Source: Paracoccaceae bacterium (GTDB taxonomy: Bacteria; Pseudomonadota; Alphaproteobacteria; Rhodobacterales; Rhodobacteraceae). From it: a DNA stretch of 35,438 nucleotides. This document shows positions 16,919 through 25,858 of the stretch, in pieces. The notes beneath the pieces are model-generated. The model saw only the letters and a program-made list of their open reading frames with translations, did not search any database and had not been told where the DNA came from. The translations under genes and the position numbers were made by a program. Positions within the stretch are counted from its first letter, which is position 1. The number at the start of each line of letters is the position of its first letter. The DNA lies in the NCBI GenBank assembly GCA_007120685.1, contig SKNG01000261.1:1-35438 (forward strand), read 5' to 3'.

Positions 16919-18238
16919 ATGAACATCATGGCCAATCACCCCGCCATCACCCCGCCGCCGCTGCCGGCAAAGCTGGAGAACAACAATCTTCCGCTTACGC
17001 TGATGCGCGACATCCTGATGAAGACCATCTATCGACGCTCGCTTACCAGCGCTTCGGAAATCGCCAAGGCCGTCTGCCTGCCGTTTGCCCAGGTCATGGA
17101 ACTGATCGATGCCGCCCGCGCCGAGCATTTGCTGGAGGTCACGGGCAGCCTTCATGCCAATAGCGACAACAAGGAGATCGGCTTTCAGTTGACCGAGGCG
17201 GGCCGCCGCCACGCGCTGGCCGCTTTGGCGCTGTCGGAATACTACGGGCCGATGCCGGTGCCGCTGGATGATTACGCCCAGCAAGTGAAACGCCAGTCGA
17301 TCCGCAGCATCAGGCTGACCCGCACCGAATTGCAGAAATCGATGGGTGACCTGATCCTGCCGCCGGGGCTGATGGCGACGCTGGGACCGGCGGTCACCTC
17401 GGGCCGGTCGATCCTGCTCTACGGTCCGCCGGGCAACGGCAAATCCTCCATCGCCAATGGCATCCGCGATGCGCTGGGCGATCATATCTATGTGCCCCAT
17501 GCCGTGGCCCATGCCGGGCAGGTGATCGCCGTCTTCGATCCGGTGGTGCACAACCTGGTGCCGGAACCGGCCGAGACCGGCAATCGCCTGCGGCTGAGCA
17601 GCTTGCGCCATGACCCCCGCTATGTGCTGTGCGAACGCCCCACGGTGATGACCGGGGGCGAACTGACGCTGGACATGCTGGAGCTGAAATACAACGCCAC
17701 TGCCCGCACCTATCAGGCGCCCTTGCAGTTCAAGGCTACCGGCGGCGTGTTCATCGTCGACGACCTTGGCCGCCAGGAAGAGCCGCCCCAGGCGTTGATC
17801 AACCGCTGGATCGTGCCGATGGAGATGAATTACGACATCCTGTCGCTGCAATCGGGCGAGAAGTTCCTGGTGCCCTTCGATACGCTGGTGATCTTTTCCA
17901 CCAACTTCCACCCCAACGAGATCTTCGACCAGGCCGCGCTGCGCCGGATCTTCTACAAGATCAAGATCGACGGGCCGGACCAGGAGGATTTCCTGAAGAT
18001 TTTCGCCCTCGTCGCGCGCAAGCGCCGGATACCGCTGAACGAGGATGCGCTGATCCATCTGCTGGAAAAGAAGTATCCCGCCATCGACAATGTCTATGCC
18101 AATTATCAGCCGATATTCCTGATCGACCAGATGATCTCGATCTGCCAGTTCGAAGGCAAACCCTATCACATGACGCCCGCCCTGATCGATCGGGCCTGGG
18201 ACAACATGTTCGTCCGCGACGAGGAGATCGTGAAATAA
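16919..18238 (+). CDS. AAA+ ATPase with N-terminal winged-helix-like region
   Basis: The protein has 439 aa, with CAGGAG 7 bases before ATG 16919. Residues about 28-105 look like a winged helix (helices around SASEIAKAVCLPFAQVMELI, then LTEAGRRHAL). The ATPase part has Walker A GPPGNGKSS (169-177), Walker B GVFIVDDLGRQ (276-286), a sensor-1-like VIFSTN (324-329) and Arg residues in LRRIFYKIKI (341-350). This suits a remodelling ATPase, soluble and cytoplasmic. It follows the tad genes by 36 bases, so it may be co-transcribed. What it acts on is unknown to me; regulation or assembly of the pilus is only a guess from position. Confidence 0.8.
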   Translation: MNIMANHPAITPPPLPAKLENNNLPLTLMRDILMKTIYRRSLTSASEIAKAVCLPFAQVMELIDAARAEHLLEVTGSLHANSDNKEIGFQLTEAGRRHALAALALSEYYGPMPVPLDDYAQQVKRQSIRSIRLTRTELQKSMGDLILPPGLMATLGPAVTSGRSILLYGPPGNGKSSIANGIRDALGDHIYVPHAVAHAGQVIAVFDPVVHNLVPEPAETGNRLRLSSLRHDPRYVLCERPTVMTGGELTLDMLELKYNATARTYQAPLQFKATGGVFIVDDLGRQEEPPQALINRWIVPMEMNYDILSLQSGEKFLVPFDTLVIFSTNFHPNEIFDQAALRRIFYKIKIDGPDQEDFLKIFALVARKRRIPLNEDALIHLLEKKYPAIDNVYANYQPIFLIDQMISICQFEGKPYHMTPALIDRAWDNMFVRDEEIVK

Positions 18239-18313
18239 CGCAAGGTCCGGGTTGCAGGGCCGTGGCCTGCAAGGTCTGATGTGCGCGCCACCGCCGTCAC
18301 GCAGGAACCTGCC

Positions 18314-18742
18314 ATGTCCGAGCATCCCATCGCCCCGCATCTGCAGGCCAGTTTCGACCGGCAGACGATGATGGCCACCTTTGGCGCCACGCTGGTCTCC
18401 GCCGCCGATGGCCGCGCCGTGATCCGGGCACCATTGATGCCAGGTGTTCGTCAGCAGCACGGCGCCGGGCATGCGGCCCTGGCCTTCGGCATTGGCGACT
18501 CCGCCGCCGGCTATGCCGCGCTGTCACTCCTGCCCGGGGGGCGCGAGGTGATGACGGCCGAGATCAAGATCAACCTGCTGTCGCCCGCGCTTGGTGACTG
18601 GTTCGAGGCCACAGGCGAGGTGGTCAAGGCGGGCCGCCGCCTGAGCGTGGTGCGCGCCGAGGTGGTGGCGATCACGGGCACAGCGCGCAAGACCATCGCC
18701 ATCCTGCAGGGCACCATGGTCCCGGTCGACCCGGCACCCTGA
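18314..18742 (+). CDS. PaaI-type hotdog-fold thioesterase
   Basis: The protein has 142 aa, the normal size for a single hotdog domain. The catalytic-region motif QQHGAGHAAL (47-56), with D62 on the following helix, resembles the HGG...D pattern of the PaaI/YdiI acyl-CoA thioesterases. The usual HGG is HAA here. These enzymes hydrolyse acyl- or aryl-CoA in the cytoplasm; the substrate is not predictable. AGGAA precedes ATG 18314; a GTG at 18281 is a poorer start. The gene is convergent with folD. Confidence 0.8.
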   Translation: MSEHPIAPHLQASFDRQTMMATFGATLVSAADGRAVIRAPLMPGVRQQHGAGHAALAFGIGDSAAGYAALSLLPGGREVMTAEIKINLLSPALGDWFEATGEVVKAGRRLSVVRAEVVAITGTARKTIAILQGTMVPVDPAP

Positions 18743-18760
18743 GCGGCCTGAACACGACAG

Positions 18761-18795
18761 AGGGGGACGGGCTTTCGAAACCCTTTTCCGTTCCC
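18761..18795. terminator. Possible terminator between convergent thioesterase and folD
   Basis: GGGGACGG (18763-18770) can pair with CCGTTCCC (18788-18795), with one G-U. The loop contains CTTTCGAAA, which also occurs in the hairpin module at 30998-31021. Moderate T content (CCCTTTTCC) follows the inner part. It lies where two convergent transcripts meet. Confidence 0.35.
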
Positions 18796-18817
18796 GACCC
18801 CTCAGGCGGATACCGTA

Positions 18818-19705
18818 TCAGGCCGTCAGCCCTTCGGGCTCGGGCAGCCCATGCGCGCGGCAGGTGGCGGTCAGCGTATTGGCCAGCAGGCAGGCAATCG
18901 TCATCGGCCCCACCCCGCCCGGCACCGGGGTAATCGCCCCGGCCACCGCCGCCGCGCTGTCGAAATCCACATCACCTACCAGCCGTGTGCCGCCCTCATG
19001 CGCTACCCGGTTGATGCCCACATCGATCACCGTCGCGCCCGGCTTGATCCAGTCGCCCGGCACCATCTGCGGCCGGCCCACGGCGGCCACCAGAATATCC
19101 GCCCGCCGGCAGACATCGGGCAGATCACGCGTACGCGAATGCGCCACCGTCACCGTGCAACTGTCGCCCAGCAGAAGCTGCACCATCGGCTTGCCGACGA
19201 TGTTCGACCGGCCCAGCACCACAGCCTCCAGCCCCGAAAGCGACCCCAGATGATCGCGCAGCATCATCAGGCAGCCCAGCGGCGTGCAGGGCACCATCGC
19301 CTTCTGCCCCGTGCTCAGCAGCCCGACGTTCGAAATATGGAACCCGTCCACATCCTTGGCCGGATCGATGGCGTTGATCACCAGATCGCTGTTCAGATGG
19401 CCCGGCAGCGGCAGTTGCACCAGGATCCCGTTCACCGCCGGGTCGGCGTTCAGCTGCGCGATCAGATCCAGCAGCGCGGCCTCGCCCGTATCCGCCGGCA
19501 GGCGATGCTCGAAGGACCGCATCCCCACCTCGACCGTCTGTCGGCCCTTGGAGCGCACATAGACCTGGCTGGCCGGGTCCTCGCCCACCAGCACCACTGC
19601 CAGCCCCGGCACGATCCCGCGCCCGGCCAGCCCCGCCACACCCTCGGCCACTCGCGCCCGCACCCGCGCCGCAAAAGCCTTGCCGTCGATGATCGCCGCG
19701 CCCAT
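18818..19705 (-). CDS. folD: Bifunctional methylene-THF dehydrogenase / methenyl-THF cyclohydrolase
   Basis: The protein has 295 aa. The start is the ATG at 19703-19705 ([11 protein letters not shown]), with AAGGGG ahead. It interconverts 5,10-methylene-, 5,10-methenyl- and 10-formyl-tetrahydrofolate with NADP in the cytoplasm. Family residues are in place: Y49 and K53 in [10 protein letters not shown] (catalytic Tyr/Lys), the [12 protein letters not shown] dinucleotide-binding segment and the C-terminal [10 protein letters not shown]. It sits directly downstream of fhs on the same strand. The pair forms a one-carbon route from formate and serine-derived units. Confidence 0.96.
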   Translation of the reverse strand: MGAAIIDGKAFAARVRARVAEGVAGLAGRGIVPGLAVVLVGEDPASQVYVRSKGRQTVEVGMRSFEHRLPADTGEAALLDLIAQLNADPAVNGILVQLPLPGHLNSDLVINAIDPAKDVDGFHISNVGLLSTGQKAMVPCTPLGCLMMLRDHLGSLSGLEAVVLGRSNIVGKPMVQLLLGDSCTVTVAHSRTRDLPDVCRRADILVAAVGRPQMVPGDWIKPGATVIDVGINRVAHEGGTRLVGDVDFDSAAAVAGAITPVPGGVGPMTIACLLANTLTATCRAHGLPEPEGLTA

Positions 19706-19779
19706 GCCTGCCCCTTTCTGCCCCCATACGGGCGGCACTATCCCAACGCGCCGGCCCACACCAGCAATGCAGACCCCGC

Positions 19780-19850
19780 CCTTCATCTTGCCTTAGATAC
19801 TCAAGGCCGCAGGCCGGCGGCGAAGGGGGCTCGATGCCCCCGCCGCCGCC
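19780..19850 (-). repeat. GC-rich intergenic repeat, copy 1
   Basis: This lies in the fhs-folD gap. On the minus strand it reads GGGGGC hairpin (19825-19841), then a GGCC hairpin, then GAGTATCTAAGGCAAGATGA. The same order, hairpin with a GGGGGC/GCCCCC stem, second small hairpin, (G/A)TATTT-like box and CAAG(A)-rich tail, recurs at 22209-22272 and 24886-24947. It may also serve as a terminator for fhs. Confidence 0.6.
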
Positions 19851-19867
19851 ACCCCCGTCACCCGGCC

Positions 19868-21544
19868 TCAGAACAACCCTTCCACGAAGCCCGCCTCGCC
19901 GATGCGGATACTTTCGGCCGCCGGCTGACGCGGCAGGCCCGGCATGGTCATGATCTCGCCGCAGATCACCACGATGAACCCCGCCCCCGCCGAGAGCCGC
20001 ACCTCGCGCACCGGCACCGAATGACCCACGGGCGCGCCCCGCAGGTTCGGGTCGGTGGAAAACGAATACTGCGTCTTGGCCATGCAGACCGGATAATCGC
20101 CGTAACCCGCCGCCTCCCAGGCGCGCAACTGATCGCGGATCGCCTTGTCCGCCAGCACCGCATCGGCGTGATAGATGCGCTTGGCGATGGTCTCGATCTT
20201 CTCGAACAATCCCATCTCGTCAGGGTAGAGCGGCGCGAAGGCCGACGCTCCACTATCGGCCAGTTCCGCCACGCGCTGCGCCAGCGCCTCCACCCCGGCG
20301 CTGCCCTCGGCCCAGTGGCGGCAGACTATCGCCTCGGCCCCCTGCTCGGCGACATAGGCCTGCACGGCGGCGATTTCGGCCTCGGTGTCGGAATGGAAAT
20401 GGTTGATCGCCACCACCACCGGCACGCCGAAGCCCTTCACATTGGCGATGTGCCGGCCCAGGTTGGGGCAGCCGCGCTCCACCGCCGCCACATCCTCGGC
20501 CCCCAGATCGGCCTTGGCCACGCCACCGTTCATCTTCATCGCCCGCACCGTGGCCACGATAACGGCGGCAGCCGGGCTCAGCCCCGCCTTGCGGCACTTG
20601 ATGTCGAAGAACTTCTCCGCTCCCAGATCGGCACCGAACCCGGCCTCGGTGACCACGTAATCGGCCAGTTTCAGCGCCGTGCGCGTAGCGATCACCGAAT
20701 TGCAGCCATGCGCGATATTGGCGAAAGGCCCGCCATGGACAAAGGCCGGGTTGTTTTCCAGCGTCTGCACCAGATTGGGCTGCATCGCATCGCGCAGCAG
20801 CACCGTCATGGCGCCATCGGCCTTCAAGTCACGCGCGTATACCGGCGTCCTGTCGCGCCGATAGGCCACCACGATATCGCCCAGCCGCGCCTGCAGGTCA
20901 TCCAGATCCCGCGCCAGACACAGGATCGCCATCACCTCGGAGGCCACGGTGATGTCGAACCCCGTCTGCCGGGCAAAGCCGTTGGCCACGCCGCCCAGGC
21001 CCACCACCACATCGCGCAGCGCGCGGTCGTTCATGTCCATCACCCGGCGCCAGACGATGCGGCGCTCATCGATCTCCAGCGCGTTGCCCCAGTAGATGTG
21101 GTTATCGATCATCGCCGACAGCAGGTTATGCGCGGCGGTGATGGCGTGGAAATCGCCGGTGAAATGCAGGTTCATCTCTTCCATCGGCACCACCTGCGCA
21201 TACCCGCCCCCGGCCGCCCCGCCCTTCATGCCGAAATTCGGGCCAAGGCTGGCCTCGCGGATGCAGATCGCTGCCCGCTTGCCGATCCGGTTCAGCCCGT
21301 CGCCCAGGCCCACGGTGGTGGTGGTCTTGCCCTCGCCCGCCGGCGTCGGGTTGATCGCCGTGACCAGGATCAGCTTGCCATCCGGCCGCTCGGCCAGGCT
21401 GTCGATGAACCCCTGCCCGATCTTGGCCTTGTCATGGCCATAGGGCAGCAGATGCTCGGCCGGGATGCCCAGCTTCTCGCCCACCTGCTGGATCGGCTGC
21501 TTTCTCGCCTCGCGGGCGATTTCGATGTCACTCTTGAAGGCCAT
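19868..21544 (-). CDS. fhs: Formate-tetrahydrofolate ligase
   Basis: The protein has 558 aa, the normal length for the monofunctional enzyme. It makes 10-formyl-THF from formate, THF and ATP in the cytoplasm. The nucleotide loop [10 protein letters not shown] (67-76) and the following [11 protein letters not shown] are typical, as are [19 protein letters not shown] and [22 protein letters not shown] precedes ATG 21544. It is followed by folD after a 162-base gap holding an intergenic repeat. Confidence 0.97.
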   Translation of the reverse strand: MAFKSDIEIAREARKQPIQQVGEKLGIPAEHLLPYGHDKAKIGQGFIDSLAERPDGKLILVTAINPTPAGEGKTTTTVGLGDGLNRIGKRAAICIREASLGPNFGMKGGAAGGGYAQVVPMEEMNLHFTGDFHAITAAHNLLSAMIDNHIYWGNALEIDERRIVWRRVMDMNDRALRDVVVGLGGVANGFARQTGFDITVASEVMAILCLARDLDDLQARLGDIVVAYRRDRTPVYARDLKADGAMTVLLRDAMQPNLVQTLENNPAFVHGGPFANIAHGCNSVIATRTALKLADYVVTEAGFGADLGAEKFFDIKCRKAGLSPAAAVIVATVRAMKMNGGVAKADLGAEDVAAVERGCPNLGRHIANVKGFGVPVVVAINHFHSDTEAEIAAVQAYVAEQGAEAIVCRHWAEGSAGVEALAQRVAELADSGASAFAPLYPDEMGLFEKIETIAKRIYHADAVLADKAIRDQLRAWEAAGYGDYPVCMAKTQYSFSTDPNLRGAPVGHSVPVREVRLSAGAGFIVVICGEIMTMPGLPRQPAAESIRIGEAGFVEGLF

Positions 21545-21684
21545 GCCGGTCTCCTGCTGGGCTGGGGCGTTGCCGGTCCTGCATAGGCAGATGCCGGGCG
21601 GCGGTGAACACCGTTTGCGACGCCTCGGCGCCGGATTTCGGCAAGCGCGGTTTCCGATAGGTCACAGGCAGCCGCGTAAGCCGC

Positions 21685-22194
21685 TCACCCCACCCAGGGC
21701 TGGGGCTGTTGTGCATAGCCGATATAAAGCGGGTGCTTCGGATGCCCCGCCTGACTCAGCCCAAGATTAAAGAGCGGCCGCCCGGTCGCGCGCAACAGCC
21801 GCGCCACCGCCGGGCCACGGCCCAGATGCGCCCCATGCGTGCCCCAGGCGCAGACAATCGTGTCGGCCCAGCCCGCCCCCTCAGTGATCACCGCGTCATT
21901 CTCCGGCCCCACCGGGTCGGCCTGTGCCCGCATCACACGCGGGTCGGTGGCGCGAAAGGCGAAGATGTTGCACACCCTGAAGGCCCCGAACCCCAGCGCC
22001 CGCGCTCGCCTCTCGCAGCGTTCCACCGTGGGGTCGTTCTGCACCTCGGTCGCGGTCGAGGGGTTGAGCATGACGAACAGGACCCGCCCCGCGCCCGCCT
22101 CCCAGACCCGCGTCAGCGCGTAGCGATAATGCAGACAGGGCGAATAGACCGCCACGCTATCGGCATCGCCCTTCCGATGTTCCCGCGTGATCAT
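21685..22194 (-). CDS. DUF1643 family protein
   Basis: The protein has 169 aa. Family marks are VMLNPSTATE (41-50), the NDPTVERC segment and the C-terminal HPKHPLYIGY (151-160). The function of DUF1643 is not established. Members are small soluble proteins with conserved Asn, Ser, Arg and His that suggest an enzyme. It lies alone between matB and fhs on the same strand as both, so it could be co-transcribed with matB. Confidence 0.85.
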   Translation of the reverse strand: MITREHRKGDADSVAVYSPCLHYRYALTRVWEAGAGRVLFVMLNPSTATEVQNDPTVERCERRARALGFGAFRVCNIFAFRATDPRVMRAQADPVGPENDAVITEGAGWADTIVCAWGTHGAHLGRGPAVARLLRATGRPLFNLGLSQAGHPKHPLYIGYAQQPQPWVG

Positions 22195-22208
22195 GGCGGC
22201 CCGGCTGC

Positions 22209-22272
22209 CTTCATCTTACTGAAAATACGCCGGGGGTGAATTGGCCGCAGGCCAAGAGGGGGCAGCGCCCCC
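22209..22272 (-). repeat. GC-rich intergenic repeat, copy 2
   Basis: GGGGGC/GCCCCC stem with loop AGC at 22258-22272, a second hairpin TTGGCC/GGCCAA at 22241-22255, then (minus strand) CCCCCGGCGTATTTTCAG and AAGATGAAG. It lies between matB and the DUF1643 gene, in the same orientation as the other two copies. Confidence 0.65.
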
Positions 22273-22279
22273 TTCCCTC

Positions 22280-23803
22280 TCACCCCGCTGCAAACTGCCC
22301 TGCAAAGCGCTCGCGCAGCGCCGCTTTCTGCACCTTGCCCATCGTGTTGCGCGGCAGTTCCGGCACCACCGCAACCGCGCGCGGCTGCTTGAAACGGGCC
22401 AGACTGTCCCCAACCGCCGCCATCACTGCCCCCGGCTCCAGTACCGCGCCTGGCTCCGGCACCAGCACAGCCAGCACCGCCTCGCCCAGATCGGAATGCG
22501 GCACGCCGATCACGGCGCTTTCCTGCACCCCGGGCAGAGCATCCAGCACCAGTTCCACCTCCTTGGGGTATATGTTGTAGCCACCGGCGATGATCAGATC
22601 CTTCTGCCGACCGACGATCTGCAGATAGCCATCGGGATCGAACCGCCCCAGATCGCCGCTGATGAAGAACCCGTCGGCCCGGATCTCGGCCGCGGTCTTT
22701 TCCGGCATCTGCCAGTAGCCCTGAAACACATTCGGCCCGCGCAACTCCACCATGCCGGTCTCGCCCCGCGCCAGTTCCGCGCCGGTCTCCGGGTCGGTGA
22801 TGCGCACCTCCACCCCCGGCAGGGGCGGGCCCACTGTGCCCGCGCGCCGCTCGCCGGCATAGGGGTTCGAGGTATTCATGTTGGTCTCGGTCATTCCGTA
22901 GCGTTCCAGGATACGCTGCCCGGTACGCGCCTCGAATGCCGCATGCGTCTCGGCCAGCAGCGGGGCCGAGCCGGAGACGAAGAGCCGCATATGCGTGACC
23001 AGATCACGTGTCAGGCGGGGATCGTCCAGCAGGCGCGTATAGAAGGTCGGCACCCCCATCAGGCAGGTGGCACGCGGCATCCAGGCGATCAGCGCCTCCA
23101 CGTCCAGCCGGGGCAGGAAGATCATGCTGCCGCCCGAGGCCAGCACCGTGTTGGTGGCCACGAAGAGCCCGTGGGTATGAAAGATCGGCAGCGCGTGCAG
23201 CAGCACGTCGAGGTCGGTGAAGGCCCAGGCCTCGGCCAGCACCTCGGCATTCGACAGAAGGTTTCTCTGGCTGATCATCGCGCCCTTGGACCGGCCCGTA
23301 GTGCCCGAGGTATAAAGCAGCGCCGCCAGATCATCCTCGGCGCGGGGGGTGGCGGTTTCGCGCGGCGCCGCGGCGTGCATTGCTTCGGCGAAGCTGCCCC
23401 TGCCATCGGCGCCCAGCGTCAGCATCCGCGCCCCGCAACGCGCGGCCACCGGCGCCATCACCCCCTCGCGGCCCGGGTCAGCCAGAAACAACGCGGCGCC
23501 GGCGTTTTCAAGGAAATAGGCCACTTCCTCGGCCGTGTAGGCGGGGTTCAGGGGCAGAAACACCACCCCCGCCATCGCCGCGCCGTAGAACAGGGCCAGC
23601 GCCTGCGGACTCTTTTCCACCTGTGCGGCCAGCCGGTCGCCGGGCCGCAGCCCCTGCGCATCCAACGTGCCGGCAATCTGTGCGCAAAGACCGTAGAAGC
23701 CCGCGCCACTGAGCGTGCCACCGTCGGGCAGATGCAGGAACGGGTCCGCGCGCCCTTTCAGCGGGGCCAGCAACCGGTCGTGCAGCGGGTTCGTGTCAGT
23801 CAT
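22280..23803 (-). CDS. matB: Malonyl-CoA ligase (malonyl-CoA synthetase)
   Basis: The protein has 507 aa and belongs to the acyl-adenylate (ANL) superfamily. ATP motif YTSGTTGRSKGAM is at 164-176, followed by the ERYGMTETNMNTSNPY region, which is the malonyl-CoA synthetase type, then SGDLGRFDPDGYLQIVGRQKD and the C-terminal lysine K490 in NTMGKVQK. It activates malonate to malonyl-CoA with ATP and CoA. I started it at ATG 23803 (GGGAGGG ahead), which leaves 131 bases to the divergent arginase gene. No malonyl-CoA decarboxylase gene is adjacent in this window. Confidence 0.88.
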   Translation of the reverse strand: MTDTNPLHDRLLAPLKGRADPFLHLPDGGTLSGAGFYGLCAQIAGTLDAQGLRPGDRLAAQVEKSPQALALFYGAAMAGVVFLPLNPAYTAEEVAYFLENAGAALFLADPGREGVMAPVAARCGARMLTLGADGRGSFAEAMHAAAPRETATPRAEDDLAALLYTSGTTGRSKGAMISQRNLLSNAEVLAEAWAFTDLDVLLHALPIFHTHGLFVATNTVLASGGSMIFLPRLDVEALIAWMPRATCLMGVPTFYTRLLDDPRLTRDLVTHMRLFVSGSAPLLAETHAAFEARTGQRILERYGMTETNMNTSNPYAGERRAGTVGPPLPGVEVRITDPETGAELARGETGMVELRGPNVFQGYWQMPEKTAAEIRADGFFISGDLGRFDPDGYLQIVGRQKDLIIAGGYNIYPKEVELVLDALPGVQESAVIGVPHSDLGEAVLAVLVPEPGAVLEPGAVMAAVGDSLARFKQPRAVAVVPELPRNTMGKVQKAALRERFAGQFAAG

Positions 23804-23861
23804 GCCTGGGCCCTCCCGTCCGCTGGCATAGCGCGCCCTCGTGCCCCGGTCCAGAAGCGGG

Positions 23862-23881
23862 ATTGCATCGCGGGATGCAAT
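23862..23881. promoter_or_regulatory. Perfect 8-bp inverted repeat, possible operator
   Basis: ATTGCATC (23862-23869) and GATGCAAT (23874-23881) flank GCGG. The site is in the 131-base gap between the divergent matB and arginase genes, about 54-60 bases from each start. That is a usual place for a dimeric repressor or activator serving both. The protein that would bind it is not evident. Confidence 0.45.
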
Positions 23882-23934
23882 GCCTGCCGATATGCCCGAT
23901 ACTGCGGTGACTGCAGCCATGAACGGAGCCCGCC

Positions 23935-24873
23935 ATGACCCAACGCCACTGCATCCTGATCGGCGCGCCGGTCGACAGCGGCCAGCGCCGCCCCGGCTGC
24001 CTTATGGGCCCCGCCGCGCTGCGCGTCGCGGGTATCGCCGAGACGCTCGCCAGCCTCGGTCACCAGGTCGAAGATCGCGGCGACCTCAGCCCCGGCCCCC
24101 CACCGCCTGACGCGCATCACCCCAACCCGGCGCTTCACGCGCTGCCGGAAACCATGGCCTGGCAGCAGACCCTCGCCCGCGCGGGCCTTGCCGCGCTGCA
24201 AGACGGCATGCCGATCTGGCTGGGCGGCGATCACAGCATGTCGCTGGGCACGCTCGCGGCCTCGGCCGCGCATGCGCAGGCCGAAGGCCGCCCGCTCTTC
24301 ATCCTCTGGCTGGACGCCCATAGCGATTTCCACACGCTGAACAGCACCCAAAGCGGCAACCTCCACGGCACCCCCATCGCCTATGCGGCGGGCCTCGATT
24401 GCGCCCCGCTCCCCGCTTTCCCGGCGCCCGTGCCGCCCGAGAACATCTGCCTCTTCGGCATCCGCTCGGTCGATCCGGCCGAACATGCGTCGCTGCTCGC
24501 CCATGACATCACTCCCTGCGACATGCGGGTGATCGACGAACAGGGCATCACCGCCCCCCTGCGCGCCTTCCTGGACCGGGTCGCCACGGCAGGGGGCCAT
24601 CTGCATGTCTCGCTCGATGTCGATTTCCTGGACCCCGGCATCGCCCCGGCGGTCGGCACCACCGTCCCCGGCGGCACCAGCTTCCGCGAGGCGCATCTGG
24701 TCATGGAACTGCTGCACGAATCCGGCCTCGCCACCGCCATCGACCTCGTCGAACTCAACCCCTTCCTGGATGAACGCGGCCGCACCGCGCATCTGATGGT
24801 CGATCTGCTTGCCTCGCTGATGGGGCGTAAGGTCTTCGACCGCCCCACCCGCGCCTGGCGCGGCCGCGCCTGA
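23935..24873 (+). CDS. rocF: Arginase
   Basis: The protein has 312 aa. It hydrolyses L-arginine to ornithine and urea with a two-manganese centre. All metal-ligand motifs are visible: GGDHS (97-101, H100), DAHSDFH (127-133; D127, H129, D131) and SLDVDFLDP (226-234; D228, D230). The 9-residue loop after DAHSDFHT, with N and S, fits arginase rather than agmatinase. CGGAG lies ahead of ATG 23935. No urease or ornithine cyclodeaminase gene is adjacent. Confidence 0.93.
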   Translation: MTQRHCILIGAPVDSGQRRPGCLMGPAALRVAGIAETLASLGHQVEDRGDLSPGPPPPDAHHPNPALHALPETMAWQQTLARAGLAALQDGMPIWLGGDHSMSLGTLAASAAHAQAEGRPLFILWLDAHSDFHTLNSTQSGNLHGTPIAYAAGLDCAPLPAFPAPVPPENICLFGIRSVDPAEHASLLAHDITPCDMRVIDEQGITAPLRAFLDRVATAGGHLHVSLDVDFLDPGIAPAVGTTVPGGTSFREAHLVMELLHESGLATAIDLVELNPFLDERGRTAHLMVDLLASLMGRKVFDRPTRAWRGRA

Positions 24874-24885
24874 CGGCAGCGCAGT

Positions 24886-24947
24886 CTCTCTTTGCTCTTC
24901 AAATATCCCGGGGGGGACGGCGCAGCCGACGGGGGGCAGCGCCCCCC
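24886..24947 (-). repeat. GC-rich intergenic repeat, copy 3
   Basis: GGGGGGC/GCCCCCC stem with loop AGC at 24931-24947, a second hairpin CGGC/GCCG at 24918-24928, then (minus strand) CCCCGGGATATTTGAAGAGC. It lies between the convergent arginase and mazG genes and may serve both as a terminator. Confidence 0.65.
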
Positions 24948-24961
24948 ACCGCCCTCACCGC

Positions 24962-25777
24962 TCACGCCCCCCGCTCGGCCTGCTTGGCGGCGTCCCACAG
25001 CGCATCCATCTCGGCCAGATCGCTGTCCTCGGGCCGTCGCCCCTGCGCGGCCAGCGCTGCCTCGATGGCCCGGAACCGGCGCACGAATTTCCCGTTCGCC
25101 GCCCGCAGCGCCACCTCCGGGTCCACCTTCAGATGCCGCGCCAGATTGGCGATGACGAACAAGAGATCCCCCATCTCCTCGGCCACCGCCTCGGCCGGCA
25201 GGGCATCATGCGCCTCGGCCAGTTCGCGCGCCTCCTCGGTGATCTTCTCCACCACCTGGCCGATATCGGGCCAGTCGAACCCCACCCGCGCCGCCCGCTT
25301 CTGCAGCTTCACCGCCCGCATCAACGCCGGCAGGGCCAGCGGCACATCGTCCAGCACCCCGGTCTGCGCCCGCGCCGCGCGCTCACGCGCCTTCTGCTCT
25401 TCCCAGGCATCGACCTGCGCCTCGGCCGAGCGCGCCGCCGCATCCCCGAACACATGCGGATGGCGAGAGACCATCTTGTCGGCGGCATCGTGGATCACGT
25501 CGTCGAGCGTGAAATGCCCCGCCTCGCCCGCCATCTGCGCGTGATAGACCACCTGGAACAGAAGATCGCCCAATTCGCTGCGCAGCCCCGGCCAGTCGCG
25601 CCGGGCGATCGCGTCGGCGACCTCATGCGCTTCTTCAATCGCATAGGGGGCGATGGAGTCGAAATCCTGCTCCAGATCCCAGGCGCAGCCACCCTCGGGC
25701 TCGCGCAGCCGGCGCATGATTTCCACAAGCCGGGGCATCCCGCCTTCGGGGTCGTGGATCAAGGGGTCTTCCGCCAC
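24962..25777 (-). CDS. mazG: Nucleoside triphosphate pyrophosphohydrolase MazG
   Basis: The protein has 271 aa and is the two-domain MazG. It hydrolyses NTPs to NMP and PPi and is thought to clean abnormal nucleotides and to influence ppGpp levels. Each half has the helical EExxE...ExxD metal motif: EEAHE (48-52) with ELGD (68-71), and later EEARE with EEMGD. I chose GTG at 25777 because GGGAGA lies 7 bases ahead. A TTG at 25810 would overlap the T run of the gltA terminator. There is no strong promoter in the short gap, so it may depend on gltA read-through. Confidence 0.92.
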   Translation of the reverse strand: MAEDPLIHDPEGGMPRLVEIMRRLREPEGGCAWDLEQDFDSIAPYAIEEAHEVADAIARRDWPGLRSELGDLLFQVVYHAQMAGEAGHFTLDDVIHDAADKMVSRHPHVFGDAAARSAEAQVDAWEEQKARERAARAQTGVLDDVPLALPALMRAVKLQKRAARVGFDWPDIGQVVEKITEEARELAEAHDALPAEAVAEEMGDLLFVIANLARHLKVDPEVALRAANGKFVRRFRAIEAALAAQGRRPEDSDLAEMDALWDAAKQAERGA

Positions 25778-25808
25778 TGCGCCATCTCCCACTACGCTTT
25801 GTTCATGC

Positions 25809-25834
25809 AAAAGGGGCGGGGATCACCCCGCCCC
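25809..25834 (-). terminator. Intrinsic terminator of gltA
   Basis: On the minus strand a perfect 9-bp stem (GGGGCGGGG/CCCCGCCCC at 25813-25834, 4-base loop) is followed by TTTT. It ends 32 bases before the mazG start. Confidence 0.85.
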
Positions 25835-25858
25835 GAAGCCGTCATCCGGCAACCGCCT

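Noticed and set aside
18851-21586. 911-codon open frame on the plus strand
   Set aside because: Antisense of folD and fhs; its His/Arg/Gln-rich product has no domain.
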